Of a stretch of DNA of 64,000 nucleotides, positions 23,342-35,150 are shown piece after piece (within the stretch, counting starts at the first letter, position 1; each line of letters begins with the position of its first letter). Source of the stretch: Pelecanus crispus (taxonomy: Eukaryota > Chordata > Aves > Pelecaniformes > Pelecanidae); the NCBI RefSeq assembly GCF_030463565.1, contig NC_134646.1, forward strand, positions 61,769,710 to 61,833,709, given 5' to 3'. The notes below the pieces were generated by a model. It saw only the letters and a program-made list of their open reading frames with translations. It ran no database searches and was not told where the DNA came from. The translations under genes and the position numbers were made by a program.

Positions 23342-24476
23342 CTGGAGTAAGGAAAATTTGTAGAGGAAACATTAATTATGCTGTTAATGTAATTAGAAAA
23401 AAGATTAAGCTTAAATTTTTAAGCTGGAGATCTTGAGGAACTGGTATCACTAAGCTTTACCTGGGGTCCTGAGAGTGAGCTAAACTGAATGGAAGTGCTG
23501 AACTATGCTGTAGGCTGCTGTCCCCTGTGCCTGACCATAACTAACCCCTGTAGTGAGATTCACCAGGAGCATAAAGAGGATGTGAGAGAACCTTGTGCTG
23601 GTTGTTGCATGTTTCCAGCTTTATTTTGTATTTTCTCTGGGGGGTAGATTAGCCAATAAGTAGTCATTACATAGATTGTTAATTAATATGTCATGTAGTT
23701 GCTAAAACATGTCCCTTTTTTCCCCTCATGTTCTTCCTTTTAGGTCTTATCTTTTTGTCCTTTTTTCTTACTTTTGTCCCTTCCTTTTTCCTTTCTTACT
23801 TACTTTTTTTCTCTTGTTCCTAACTTTTCCTTGACTTATTTCTTCTGGAGCACTTCTCTTTTCTTTATCTCCCCCTTTTTCTCTCATAGCACCAGTTTTC
23901 CTTCCCACTTCCTTACCTCTTGTGGAGATGTGGCCAAGGGAAGGAGTAACCATCAAGTGGGGCTGAAGTGTTGTCTTTCTAAAACTAGCTAGTCTCCCTC
24001 TCCAGGGAGACTTTTAATGTGGGAATTGTTCCCACAACTAACTACACTTAAAAGTCATGATGGAGGCAAGGATCTGTGGTTCATTTTCATTGCTTAGGAG
24101 AGAGGGAGGACCTGACAAAGTCTGTGCTCCTCGTTCTGCTGAATTGAGGGAAGGTCACATGACCTAGATGAGAAAAAGCTTTGCTAAGGATGAGTTTTCA
24201 ATGCCACACAATTCTTCTGTGGGACAGGAATTATAGAAATGGACCTCAATTACAGTAAATCAAAAGGACATTCACAGGAAATCAGTATGTCTGTGCTCTG
24301 GCATGACTTTAAAGATACTGTAAACTTTGGGAAAACTCCAACCTTGTAAATAGGCTTAATTTAAGCAACAGGTGTAGAGGAGCACAGACACGTGCTTTAA
24401 TGCATTTCTTTTATTCCGTCTAAGCAACTCTTATTCTGTTGTACCTTTGTATCATTTTGCAGCACCTGCACCCCAT
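22396..24476 (-). CDS. C4orf19: C4orf19 (PGCKA1; PDCD10 and GCKIII kinases-associated protein 1), two coding exons
   Basis: The join of complement(24445-24476) and complement(22396-23341) encodes about 325 residues; the human protein is about 314. The N-terminus MGCRCCKMIQSYIFDPEEV parallels human MGCKCCKMIQSYLFDP, and HEVNSY parallels NEVNSC. A long Ser/Asn/Gln-rich, probably disordered middle carries an IQLPDIDY-type motif. The C-terminus EIEEEDAEVAAALAALEAAT, then AGEDLEDDDEY, closely matches the human end (DEDAAVAEALAALEAATAGE). Gly2 with Cys3, Cys5 and Cys6 suggests N-myristoylation plus palmitoylation, hence membrane attachment (inference). The family name refers to association with PDCD10 and GCKIII kinases (established knowledge, recalled). 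It lies tail-to-tail with RELL1, as in human. Confidence 0.93.
23342..24444 (-). other. C4orf19 intron with polypyrimidine tract
   Basis: An 1,103-nt intron bounded by good splice sites. On + it contains a long pyrimidine-dominated stretch at about 23708-23890 (polypurine on the transcribed RNA). Confidence 0.85.
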
Positions 24477-24492
24477 CTGGATTTTCTTTAAT
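24445..24492 (-). CDS. C4orf19: C4orf19 first coding exon (start codon, 32 coding nt)
   Basis: On the - strand, acceptor tctctctcttttcag (AG at 24494-24493), then attaaagaaaatccag, then ATG at 24476-24474. It encodes MGCRCCKMIQ plus AG of Ser, with donor AG|gtacaa at 24444. Sixteen nt of 5'UTR are in the exon, so at least one further 5' exon lies at higher coordinates. The ATG context has C at -3 and G at +4. The match to human MGCKCCKMIQ decides the start. Confidence 0.93.
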
Positions 24493-27400
24493 CTGAAAAG
24501 AGAGAGAGGGAAGGCAAGGGAGAGGGGAAGTGAGTAAAGCATTATGAAATTAATGTGTGGGCAATTGCATTGAAAATGATGCTCATGTTTAGGAGAGATT
24601 TATTAGCTAAAAAGAAAGGTGCCTACACAAGAATGGATGCAGTACAGTTCAAGGTCTTTCTAGGTTGCACTGACAGTGGCCTTTAGTTGGGGAAGAATCT
24701 GGGGAAGAGTTTAACAGTTCTTAAACAGCTAGTGGTGTTCTCCCAGGCTATTTTCCTAAGCAATTTTATGATTTGGAGACTCTGAAGTTGGAGAGTAGTC
24801 ATGATTTGGTTTTGGGTTTTTTTGGGGTGTGGTTTTGTTTTGTTTTGTTTTAATTTGGCAGCTATTCCATGGATTTGTCCAGTTGTTTTCTGAACTCCAG
24901 TAAACTGGTAGCACCTACAGCATCCTTTACTTGGGAGTTTCACAGCCCAGCCTTGCCTGCGTGAAGAAGCACTTGCTCTTGTTTGACTTCAACCTGGTTC
25001 TTACTAGCAGTATTTGATGACTTCTAGGTCTTCTATTAGAACAGACGGTGAACATCATGTTCTATTGCCACTATGGTACAGGTTCTGTACTGTGTCTTCA
25101 GTTCTGATATGCAGTCTGAAGAATCCTCATCTTTTTAAATGTTACCCATACTGACATTGTTTCATGCCTCTAGACTGTCCTTGTGGTGGTTCTCAGGGCC
25201 TTTTGCAATTCAACATCCTTCTTAAATGAGGTGTGGGAACCACAAATGCAGAGTTCTCACGGTGTGGGGAATCACAGATTTATTCTTTCCTAATAGTTCC
25301 TGTCTCCACTCAGTTGGCTCTGTGACAGCTACTGAGCACTGAGGTGACATTTTTGTGAAACTCTCTCTTAGACACAGACATATTGCTGGGATTGGCACTT
25401 TATGCACGTGTTGGACCTGCTTTTTACTATGGTAAATTGTCAGAGTTTGACTAGAGCTAGCAGAGTGTTTGTATTTTGCTACACCTCTGTATACTGCAAG
25501 CTTTCTGTGTACGTGTGTCATTGCCTGACCCAATGAGATGCTAAGAGCTATCTATTACATGGTTCATATATCAAAGTCTTTTTATTATGGGAAGAAATAG
25601 TTTGCTAATTTGAGCCCTTGAGAACTTTTATGTTCCGAACCTGAAGTGGAGACACAGATCTGAACATCCCAAAAGCCTAGAAAAAACATTATTCTTTATG
25701 GGTTGGGGCTATCCTATTTCAAGTTAATCAAGTCAGGACAGGTTGTTAATATGTTTTGTCCATTGTCACTCAAGCTTGCTCTTTTTCTCTTGAGATGTTC
25801 TACAACCTTGCATACTTTTGCCATTGCCTAAGGACAGCAGCTCACTTCCCATAGAACAGAAATTGATGATGCAAGGTCAGGGTATTTTCTAGAGTGATTT
25901 ATTCACAAAACACCAAAGGAAAGTAGTATTGATTAATTCTTACCAGGCATAGCCTGAACTGCACACCAGTGATTTTGCTAGCAGAAATTACAATCAAAGC
26001 TCTCTGTTGTATGGGCTTATCGTCTCGCTCTTTTTCCTCTAAAATCTGACTTCCTCTGGTGTTAGCACTGAACAAAATACCTGATGTCAAGCTCCTGATT
26101 CTGAGAGCCTCTAAGGGCCTACAACTATTCAGCAGCTGATTTTAGCTAAGGTGTAGCTGCTCCTACCTATGCTTTTTGTCTTTGTCTGCATATGAACAGT
26201 TTTGGAGCAGAAAATTCTATCAGGTGTAGCTAGCTTGTTGTAGCTCGGTGCCTGTTGGGATGGCTTGTAAGCCAGCTGCTTTGTTTCCTCTGTCTTGGTG
26301 CTGCTTCTCTCTCTTCCTTAAACACATTCTCCCTTCCACACTTCTGCTGATCTTGTGCTGTGTCTCGTTGTCCCCCACCCCTCAACAGTGTCATTGCAGG
26401 AATTCTGGTATGGGGCTTTTCATCTGAAGAGGATGCTTCAGATGAACTGGTGAGGTGGTCGTGTGTACAGATGCTCCTTATGTGCCGTTGCTCTACAGTA
26501 CAAAGGTGTTTGGACAGGTTTGACTAGATATAGGGCTTATCTGAGCTGGCTGGCATAGCCATCTTTTCCAGCCAAAGACAAATTCTTAATACTATTTGCT
26601 TCGATTGTGTTAAAAGCTAAATTAGCTATAGCCCTTCTTTAGGTTGAGACTGATTTGAAGCTAATTCGGTTGAGCTAAGCCCTATGTGGACACTTCTTTT
26701 GGTTTGACTGACATCTTTAGTTTTAGCTTAAACCTGCTTCTAAACTGAAAGAACAAAAACTGCATAAAGTTGACCAGCTATTGATAGACTCAACCTTCAA
26801 GTCTCAGTGGTTTGCAGGTTACCACATATTAGATAAGTCACTGTGCGATTTCTGTTCATGGGAAAGGCTGTGTAACTTTGCTTATGTTAAGCCTCTTTCT
26901 ATACATTTACCATCCCTCATGCTTGCCATGGGCTAAGAGTATGCAAATATTATTTCAGGTCTGCTAAATCATGATAAATTCACTTGCTGTCAGTTGCAAT
27001 GTGAGCCCACTGAAATGCCCACGTGGCCTTTGGCTTGGCTTTAAAATGTATAGGTTTGGTGAAACCAGTCCTGGTTTGTATGCAGACCAGTTCTGAGAAC
27101 AGATACTGCTTCTAGCTGGGTGTGGGCACCTCAGGTCAGGCTGCTTCTGTTTAAACTTTTATCTATCAAATTTCCTACTCAGTGCTTTTATTTATAACTT
27201 TTTGTGATTTTTAAATCACAAAATCTTGCTCATAGGTTTTAAGCATTAGGAAGTGCTAATTGATGTCCTTTATTCTGCTGTAAAGATTCCTGTGATTGTC
27301 ATAGAAGGCAATTATAAATGGAAATTACTGTTGTTTTCATAGGAAGCACTTTCCCATTTTTTTAATTACAGGTACTGTTTGAATTATCTCTGCAGCTACT

Positions 27401-28424
27401 GCGTTAAGCTTTTCCACTTACTAGTTACAACTGGATCTGTCCTCTGGCTTGAATAAACTATTACATATGGAAATACTTTATGTTGTATTATCTTATAAAT
27501 TATTTCACATCTCTGAAATAGGAACATGGTTTTACAATGTTGCTGTCTGAACACTGTTGGTTTTTTTTACCTTGCCCTTTTCTTCCATATTTATAATAAT
27601 CTTTCAAGTGGAGTTGGCAAATAAGTCTGGGGAATAAATTGCTTTTATAGCATGAAAAAGCATGCTTTAATCCTACTTATCTTGTTTTAGGTACCTTGCT
27701 CTAAAGACTTGTGTATTGTGTGATGTTCGTAGTTCCATTAACGGATAAGTAGTTTTAATAAGCTCCTGTCTGGAGCAGTTTGAATCAAGCACATGCTACA
27801 GACTTGCAACAGAAAAAGTGTTAGAGAGCTCAAGCAATGGATAATGATATGTTATCTGATACTGAGTTTGAAACATTGCATCCTTTTATGTGCAAACTTT
27901 TTTTGCCTTTTTATAAGCCATTTATTCCCTGAGATATTCTGTGCTGCTAAATTGATCATATAATTTCAGATGATCATGATATGATATGGAATGCTCCCTT
28001 GCAGAATACTTTTGGGACTAGTTCTCCCCTGGCCCCCCCCGCCCCCCCCCAAAAGGCTGTCTGTCTAAAGTGGCAGTAAAATGCTTGGCCTTAACGTTTA
28101 GATCCTCAGAATTCAGATGAAATTGCCATTAATCCTAGGCATCATTCTTTCTCAATCACGAAATTCCTGAAGGCCTGTATATTTCTGTCACTAGTTATTA
28201 TGCAGTCACTTAATCCTGAACACTAACACATCATCTGGCATTAACTAAAATGTTAAGTACAGGTGTTTTTTGTTTTTTTTTTTAGGCAGGCACTGGAACA
28301 CTTGGAGCATTTACAGGAAGGAGAAAGAGCTGTTCAGGTGAGAGGAGTGAGGGAGGCCTAGAATTTTTTTTTTTTAACTCTGCTTAATTTTGAAGTTTCA
28401 CCTCCCCAGCTTTGAGTAGCTGCT
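24493..28424. other. Upstream (5') region or intron of C4orf19
   Basis: No coding exon recognised. It contains an old antisense CR1 (24850-25400) and a C-run block at 28033-28050. An untranslated C4orf19 exon may be here or further right but cannot be located without transcript data. Confidence 0.6.
24850..25400 (-). mobile_element. Ancient CR1/L3-type LINE relic (3' end), antisense
   Basis: Along + the segment tracks the antisense of a reptile/bird CR1 3' end in order. Landmarks are GGATTTGTCCAGTTGTTTTC, GGGAGTTTCACAG, GTGAAGAAGCACTTGCTCTT, TTTGATGACTTCTAGGTCTT, TTTGCAATTCAACATCCTTC, a TGAGGTGTGGGAACCACAAATG block, and TGACAGCTACTGAGCACTGAGG. It is heavily mutated with no open frame. The match is from memory; the subfamily is uncertain. 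Confidence 0.65.
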
Positions 28425-28425
28425 G

Positions 28426-29012
28426 AATAGTGTGGCCAGCAGGACTAGGGAAGTGATTGTCCCCCTGTACTCAGCGCTGGTGAGGCCGCATCTTAAATAC
28501 TGTGTTCAGTTTTGGGCCCCTCACTACAAGAAAGACATTGAGGTGTGGGAGCATGTCCAAAGGAGGGCAGTGAAGCTGATGAAGACTTTAGAGCACAAGT
28601 CCTATGAGGAGCGGCTGAGGGAACTGGGGTTGTTTAGCCTGAAGAAAAGGAGGCTGAGGGGAGACCTTATCGCTCTCTACAACTACCTGAAAGGAGGTTG
28701 TAGTGAGATGGGTGTTGGTCTCTTCTCCCAAGTAGTTAGCGATAGGACAAGAGGAAATGGGCTCAAGCTGCACCAGGGGAGGTTTAGATTGGACATTAGG
28801 AAAAATTTCTTCACCGAAAGGGTTGTTAAGCATTGGAACAGGCTGCCCAGGGAAGTGGTGGAGTCCCCATCCCTGGAAGTATCTGAAAGATGTGTAGATG
28901 TGGTGCTTAGGAACATGGTTTAGTGGTTGACTTGGCAGTGTTAGGTTAATGGTTGGACTTGATGATCTTAAAGGTCTTTTCCAACCTAAATGATTCTATG
29001 ATTCTATTCTAT
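28426..29012 (+). mobile_element. 5'-truncated CR1 LINE (avian), 3' end complete
   Basis: The 3' end of CR1 ORF2 is read through 28432-28923 without a stop. It encodes [19 protein letters not shown], the [20 protein letters not shown] block, and [17 protein letters not shown], ending in LRNMV and TAG. The short 3'UTR has GGTTGGACTTGATGATCTTA and AAGGTCTTTTCCAACC, then the tail tgattctatgattctat at 28991-29012, the hallmark of avian CR1. Truncation at the 5' end is usual for CR1. The intact frame suggests a younger insertion than the other CR1 pieces here. It lacks the endonuclease and most of the reverse transcriptase, so it cannot move by itself. Confidence 0.92.
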
Positions 29013-32000
29013 ATGAGTCTTCTAAAATGTGTCTCTGAGGCTGACCTTGTAGCAGTTTCTATAAAATCAGATTCTTGCAGCATGAGAGATTAGGATAGCC
29101 TTGTGGTTTGCATATTCAGTGTCAGTGCTTGCTTCAGTTAAAGTTATGATACTTTTCTTCAGTGAGAGAGTTGGAAGAGGCCGAGCTCTGTGTGTATTCC
29201 CCCAGCCACCCCAGCAGACCTTTAGCTGACCATGCAAAAGATAGTCTAGATGTAATGTTCTTGTAATATATTAAATGAGTGTTCACAGGAATACCTGGTG
29301 TCATGGAAGAGTAGTTTTCTTCCTTTAAAAGAACATTATATAAAAGAGCAACTATTTTAAAACCAGTTGGGAAAAAATCCTATTATGGTTATTAAGGAGG
29401 TAGTAATTAGTGTTAATTTGAGGAGAGCAGAACACCAATTCCATCAGTAAAGCAAATGCTGAAAAAGGGGAGGCTGTTTAATGTTTTTATGGTGGCACCT
29501 GCTAAAAGAATTAAATGGGATTTTTCTTAAAGTGTGAGACCTTGTTGAAGATTATAAGAATAGTGTCTGACTCCAAAAATGTAACCTTGCATTACCAACC
29601 ACAATGTACTTTAAGTCTGCTTTGCTTTACCAGATTTGAGAAACACAACGTATCTGATTTTAAATTATGTAATAACATAGCTTCTATTGTCTGTTTAAAC
29701 TGTAGCTATGTTATGAATAAACAAAAGGCAAATGAAAGATAATGTCATGGAAAGGGAAGGGCAAACATTTTTGAGAAATAAAAATGGTTTGACAACCTTT
29801 TTCGCTCTTTTTGGAAGTTTACATAGAAACCGAAAAAGGCCAATAATTTTCGTTCATGGTGTGTGTTTTCTTCTGTCTTGATTTTGGTGGTTGTTTTTTT
29901 TTTTTTTTTTTTTTTTTAAATGCCTCCAGGAGCAGAGGCAGAAAGGTCGGGGGAGAGCGTATTGAAATAGCTTTCCTACAGGGTCTCAAATTGATAAACT
30001 CCAGCTTGGTGACTTTTGATTGGGGTCATTCTTTTTATAAGCCAGTTGGGTTTTTTTGTTTGTTTGGGTTTTTCATCCCCTGCACCCTCGTACTTTATGA
30101 GCTGTTGCCATTTCTTTGGCTTTTCTCTCTCCTCCATTCATTCCCACTCTAAAAAGTAAGGAGTTTTTTCCTATGTGTGTCTTGTCTGGGCTGCTGAGCC
30201 TGAATGATGCATCCCAGGGGCCTGGGGCACCTCTTTTTGTTCACTTTTTCCAGTAGAGGCACCTTTCAGATGAGACCCTGCCAGTGTCTTCACCATCTTC
30301 CCTTCTGCACTTTGCATTCCTCAGTGAAACCTGTCCCTTCTCAGGGTAATGACCTGAGCTACCAGTCTCTTTGCAAAGGACACAAACCCTCTCTCATCAA
30401 AATTAAGCCTGTCTGCCTCACTACTAACACAAACAGAATTTACTTAGTGGGGTTTTTTTGCTAGTGAGGTCTCATTTAAATGCCAAATGCTAACCAGCTA
30501 GGGGACATATTCACAGAAGCAAATGTGGGAAGAGCAAGTGTCTGCAGAAAAATATGTGCAGAGAGAATATAAAGAATTTGGGGTGGGAATAACCTTAGAA
30601 AGCTTTAGCACTTGGTAAGCTTCTCCTAGTGGGAGGTGCAGTTTGCCTTCTGTGCTGAGTAAGCATTCACACCTCAGAAGATTTCAGAGGCTGTCCTCAC
30701 CATGTGCCAAGGTCTGAGAAAGGCTCAGGTGTGTCGAGGTTGGAGGTCGAAAGTGCAAAGTGTTACTGAGGGGTGGAGGCAGAGGAACAATTGATCTGGA
30801 TGACAGGTAATATAAAAGAAGGATAGAAAGACTGTGGCACAGATGGTAGAGCTGAGAAGAACTATATTTAGAAATTTAGAAAACTAGTAAACATACAGTA
30901 GAAAAAAATACCCCAGCCTGTGGTAGAGGGAGAGATAAAATAACGGGGAAAAGGTTGTAAAGGAAGAAAGAGTAGGGACATAACTTCATTAGCCACGCAT
31001 TGTGCAGGCTGATGGCTACTTTTGGGTGAATACCATCTGCAAGAACTGTCTCACTTTGCTTAAAATACAGAGAACTCTTCAAATCCTGTGGTTTTTTTCC
31101 TGACCTTAGTCACTATTCTGAGGCCAGAGGCCCTCCAAAGAGAGAGAGGGGGGGGGAAAAAAAACCCCAAACCACCTGTTCTGGGCCCAGAATCCTTTCC
31201 TGCTAATGCTCTGTGGAGACTGACACCACTGAGGAAACCTCTGGAGCTGACAGATAAATGTCTTCTGAAACCAAATTGCTTTTCCACAAAACTCCAGATT
31301 ATCTCTACCCTTGTATCTGAAAGTTACAGCCCAATTTGGCTGGAACAGTCACATTTAGCATACAGGTGACAGCCAAAAAAAATAGTGAAAAACAAAACCA
31401 CATAGAATGTCTGATGGTTTTTAGTGAGTGTCTAGAGCCTTTGGCAACTGTTGTCTTAGCGTAGTTGTTACGGAGGCGACAATTTGATAACTAGTCTGTG
31501 CTTAACTCTTCATTAAGACCAATGCTTAAAGCTGGACTGAAATCTGTCTACATTCCTTTTTTTCTGACTGATTCTTAGTCTGGAAATTTCTTTTAAAAGT
31601 GCTTCAGGAACAACTGAATTGTCATATATAATCTAAAATAAATGAACTAACCTGAAGAAATACCATAATATACTCCATTACAGGAAGCAGGCCCTGCCTC
31701 ATGGGTTCTTTTCATCTTTTTGTCTGTACCTGAATTGACTTCAGTCTCTTTGCTCACACTTTCTTAAAGTTCAGCACTGAAGTGTTGTTTCCATACTTCA
31801 GCCATCATGCAGTCCAGCCCTAGTGAGAATACCTGGCTGTGTCGTCCTGCTGACGGAGTATGACCTGTGGATTGACTCTGAGTCACCCTGCAGTCCCTGT
31901 TGTCTGTGTTGCTCTGCAAGAAAAGGGAACCGTGCAAGTGTTTTTCCTGGTGTGGCTTGGTTTACCCACCTGTTTTGAGGGAGGCAGGCTCTATATTTGG

Positions 32001-35000
32001 GAATAAGGAGAGTCAGTATCTGCCAGAAAGAGCCTTATGCTATCCTGCCAGCACAAGGTTATTGCTAAGGTTATCACTGCCTGTGCTTCCCCTTACTACT
32101 ACTCCCCCTCAAATGTGCTCTTTTCATTTACTTTACAAGGAAAGCTGGGGAGCTGCACAGGTCTACCAGCCACTTCTATTCTCCACTGAGGCCTTATTTG
32201 CCCAGTGAACGGTTTGCATGCATCTCTAGTACAGCTAACTGTGAAGATAACAGAAGTTGACACAGAGGCACCCATCAAAGGCTCATATAAAACTTCTTCA
32301 GCCACAGCATAGCTATAGTAGTGACTTATGGCAGTCAGCTTCAGCTGTTTGACTCCCCTTGCCACTCTCTGCTTGTTCCTTTTCAGATTGGATCCCCTGT
32401 TTTTCACAGATAAACGTCATTATTGCATGAATGCAAATAATCCTTACACTATCTTCAGCTGTTGAGAAGAATATTTATATGCTTTTTTGAAGATGATTCT
32501 TCCCCTTTTCTTTCCCTGGCCCGGCTGAATTGAGCCCATGGATTGTATGTTGTTCAAGGCAATGGCCTGATTCTTTATGTGCTTCTGTGACTGAAGCATC
32601 AAACTTCTGGGTGATATTACACACTGGCACTGTGAACAGACAATGGCTGTTTGTTTCAGTGAGGGAAGAATTTGATGTATTCATGCTATTCAAGGCATGA
32701 AGTTTGGGGTTGATTTTGTGTGTAGGGACTTGGTATAATTTATGCTTCTTCCCAGTGAAGCCATAAAACTGATTTAGACTCATTCTAGTTTTTTCAAGGG
32801 AGAAAAGCTACTTTAGCCAGGGCAGGTATCAAAACCTGGAGATTCTCATGCCTCAGAAGCATGGGTTGCTTGTTATCTGGGAATTTATAGGACTTGCTCA
32901 GTTATGGCTTCATACACTTTGATGCTTTGTATTCTGACATAAAGTAGTTCTTTTGTTACTGAGGAAGTAGCTCTGATAGCACAATGTGTTTCTGCTTCAG
33001 CAAGGTAATACGTGACAGGATAACAGAACCCTTAAATGACAAAGGTATGTGAGCAGTCATAGCAAGGGGAGAAGCAAACCAAGTGACACTTAAGCAGAAT
33101 TGTTTCAAATTAGCTTAATCCCACACTCTTCAGGAGATTAAAGCAGGGGATTAAAGAGCACATTGATTTAATAACAAACACTGTGCTTGCCTATTGAACC
33201 TTCAATACAGCATCAGCTAATCACCAAACTATGGCCTGCTTGCCAAATAACCAGTGGGAGTAATGTTACCATGATTTTCACCTCTATCTGCATGGCATCA
33301 TCTGAAAATTTATGCATTTATTAAGTGTTTATCCAGGAAATTTGCAATAATAATAATAATTGACAAAAGATTGCACTTACTGTGCTCTTTGTCCCAGGAT
33401 CACAACATTAGTAGTCAACACTAATTACTGTGTACATGAAATAGGACAAACTGCATATTATATCTTTGGATTATTCATAACAGCATCTCAGGGAGAGTGC
33501 AGTCTCCTAGCAGAGAGGTGTGTCTACTGTGCAGAAGTCAATTATGTCCTCTAATTGTGGGTGCGTGCTGTGGCATTTCTCAGTGCTGGGGAAGAGCATC
33601 CTGCCAGTGTGATGTCTGGCTGTACAATCTGATGAGAAGCGACTCTGGCAGTCAGGATGCTCAGAGTAACAGAAATATCTGCTTACATTCATATTCTCAC
33701 TCCAAGAGCTGAGAAAAGGTCAGATTTAGCCTGATTCTGCTGATATTAGAAAAATATGTGCTCATTATCTTACATATGTGCAGCTGTAACACCAAGAAAC
33801 TATGCCAGTATAGTTGGCAATGGTGATACCTGCCAGTTGTTACATCCCAGTGTAAATACTTTACCTGGAATGGGGAGCACCTGAGTTGATGCAAATGCAA
33901 CACCAGAAATGGCCACCCTTCTTTGCAGCTGCTCTCTCCCCATGCCCCCAGGTATCTAGCTATGTTTTTGTCAGATCCTGATGGTATTTCTGCTCCTACC
34001 TTGCCCCTTCACCTTCTGGCTTTTTCATGCAGCTGTTTTGCACCAAACTACGATGCAGTGGCAGGCAGGTCTCAAGGCAGGGAAGCTTGAGTGTTGCCAG
34101 TTCAGCTTGAGCGCACCTGCACTTGTTTGTGGGTTTGATGGCGGAAGGGGAAGGTAATGAAAAGTAGATGCTATCAGTTTTACAAAAGGTGTTTTGTTTT
34201 GAGTTGTAACTGTTGATTATTGCCTAAGCTGATCTTCCGAAAAATGTAATAATATGCATAGCTATGTTAAGTCCTACTGGCTCCTCCTCAAAATGTCCTT
34301 CTTTCCAAACCAGTAAGGTCAGCCAGATCTTCCACTTACCCCTGGTGGCTTCCTGACAGTCAGTATATGAAGTCCCATGTTTTATTCTCGTCATAGATTC
34401 CTATTTCCACTCTGCCAACGTTTTTTATTTTAAAGTAATTCTTGTACTATTTCATTCACTGACTAATCTCTCTGGTAGCTGTAGGCTTTTTTGTAAACAC
34501 ATCTGAAAATTAAGGCCAGCTCACAGACAAGGTGGACCTTTTGTGAGGCCCTTATTACTGCAGTTAAGACTGCCCTAGAGGGCACATGGGCTGCAACTTA
34601 GAGGTGATCTGAACATGTCCTTTTTTTCCTGTTATGCATTTTGCAATTGATTTTAAATATTTATCAGATATTTAAGGGGAAATGCATTCTCTCTGACTAG
34701 TTCCTCATCACTCACAGCAGTAGGTCGCAGAACATTTCCCTACCCCCATTACTTACCATACAAAAATGTTTGTTTTATTTTTGATGATTAAAAGGAAGAG
34801 TAGGGCAAAGGGTAAAACTCTTACAATCATTAGCCAGTTTGCACAAAGGGAAAACAAATATAGCTTGTAGCATAAAAACACTCATTTCCTCTTCAGCCAA
34901 GCTTATTCCCTACATCTGGTCTTCCCGAACTTACATCACTGTCTGGTGTTTAAATTACTGAAGTTTGTATTTCCTGTCTTTTAAAATTGTTGATTCTATA

Positions 35001-35019
35001 AAATATAATAGCTTGTAAT

Positions 35020-35150
35020 CTAGTGGGGCCTAAAACCCTGAATCATGTTTAGGTCCATGTTGTGCAGAGGCAAACATAGAAATGCACTCTTTCCCAAGGG
35101 ATGCATGGTCTAAATGTGTGACAAAGCAAAAAATGGGTATGATAAGCAGG
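35020..35150 (+). repeat. Possible ancient amniote interspersed-repeat relic
   Basis: The order aggtccatgttgtgcagag, gcaaacatagaaatgcactc, tttcccaagg, gcatggtctaaatgtgtgac resembles a common amniote repeat tail (pattern 'ggcactgtacaaacatag...ccctgccccaag...cagtctaaat'). The family is not certain and the match is weak. Confidence 0.4.

Noticed and set aside
23218..23436. 72-codon + strand frame with hydrophobic, membrane-like product
   Set aside because: It is mostly the antisense of the C4orf19 coding exon; the hydrophobicity comes from complementing Asn/Lys/Glu codons.
28588..28916. - strand frames across the CR1 element
   Set aside because: Antisense shadows of the CR1 ORF2 sequence.
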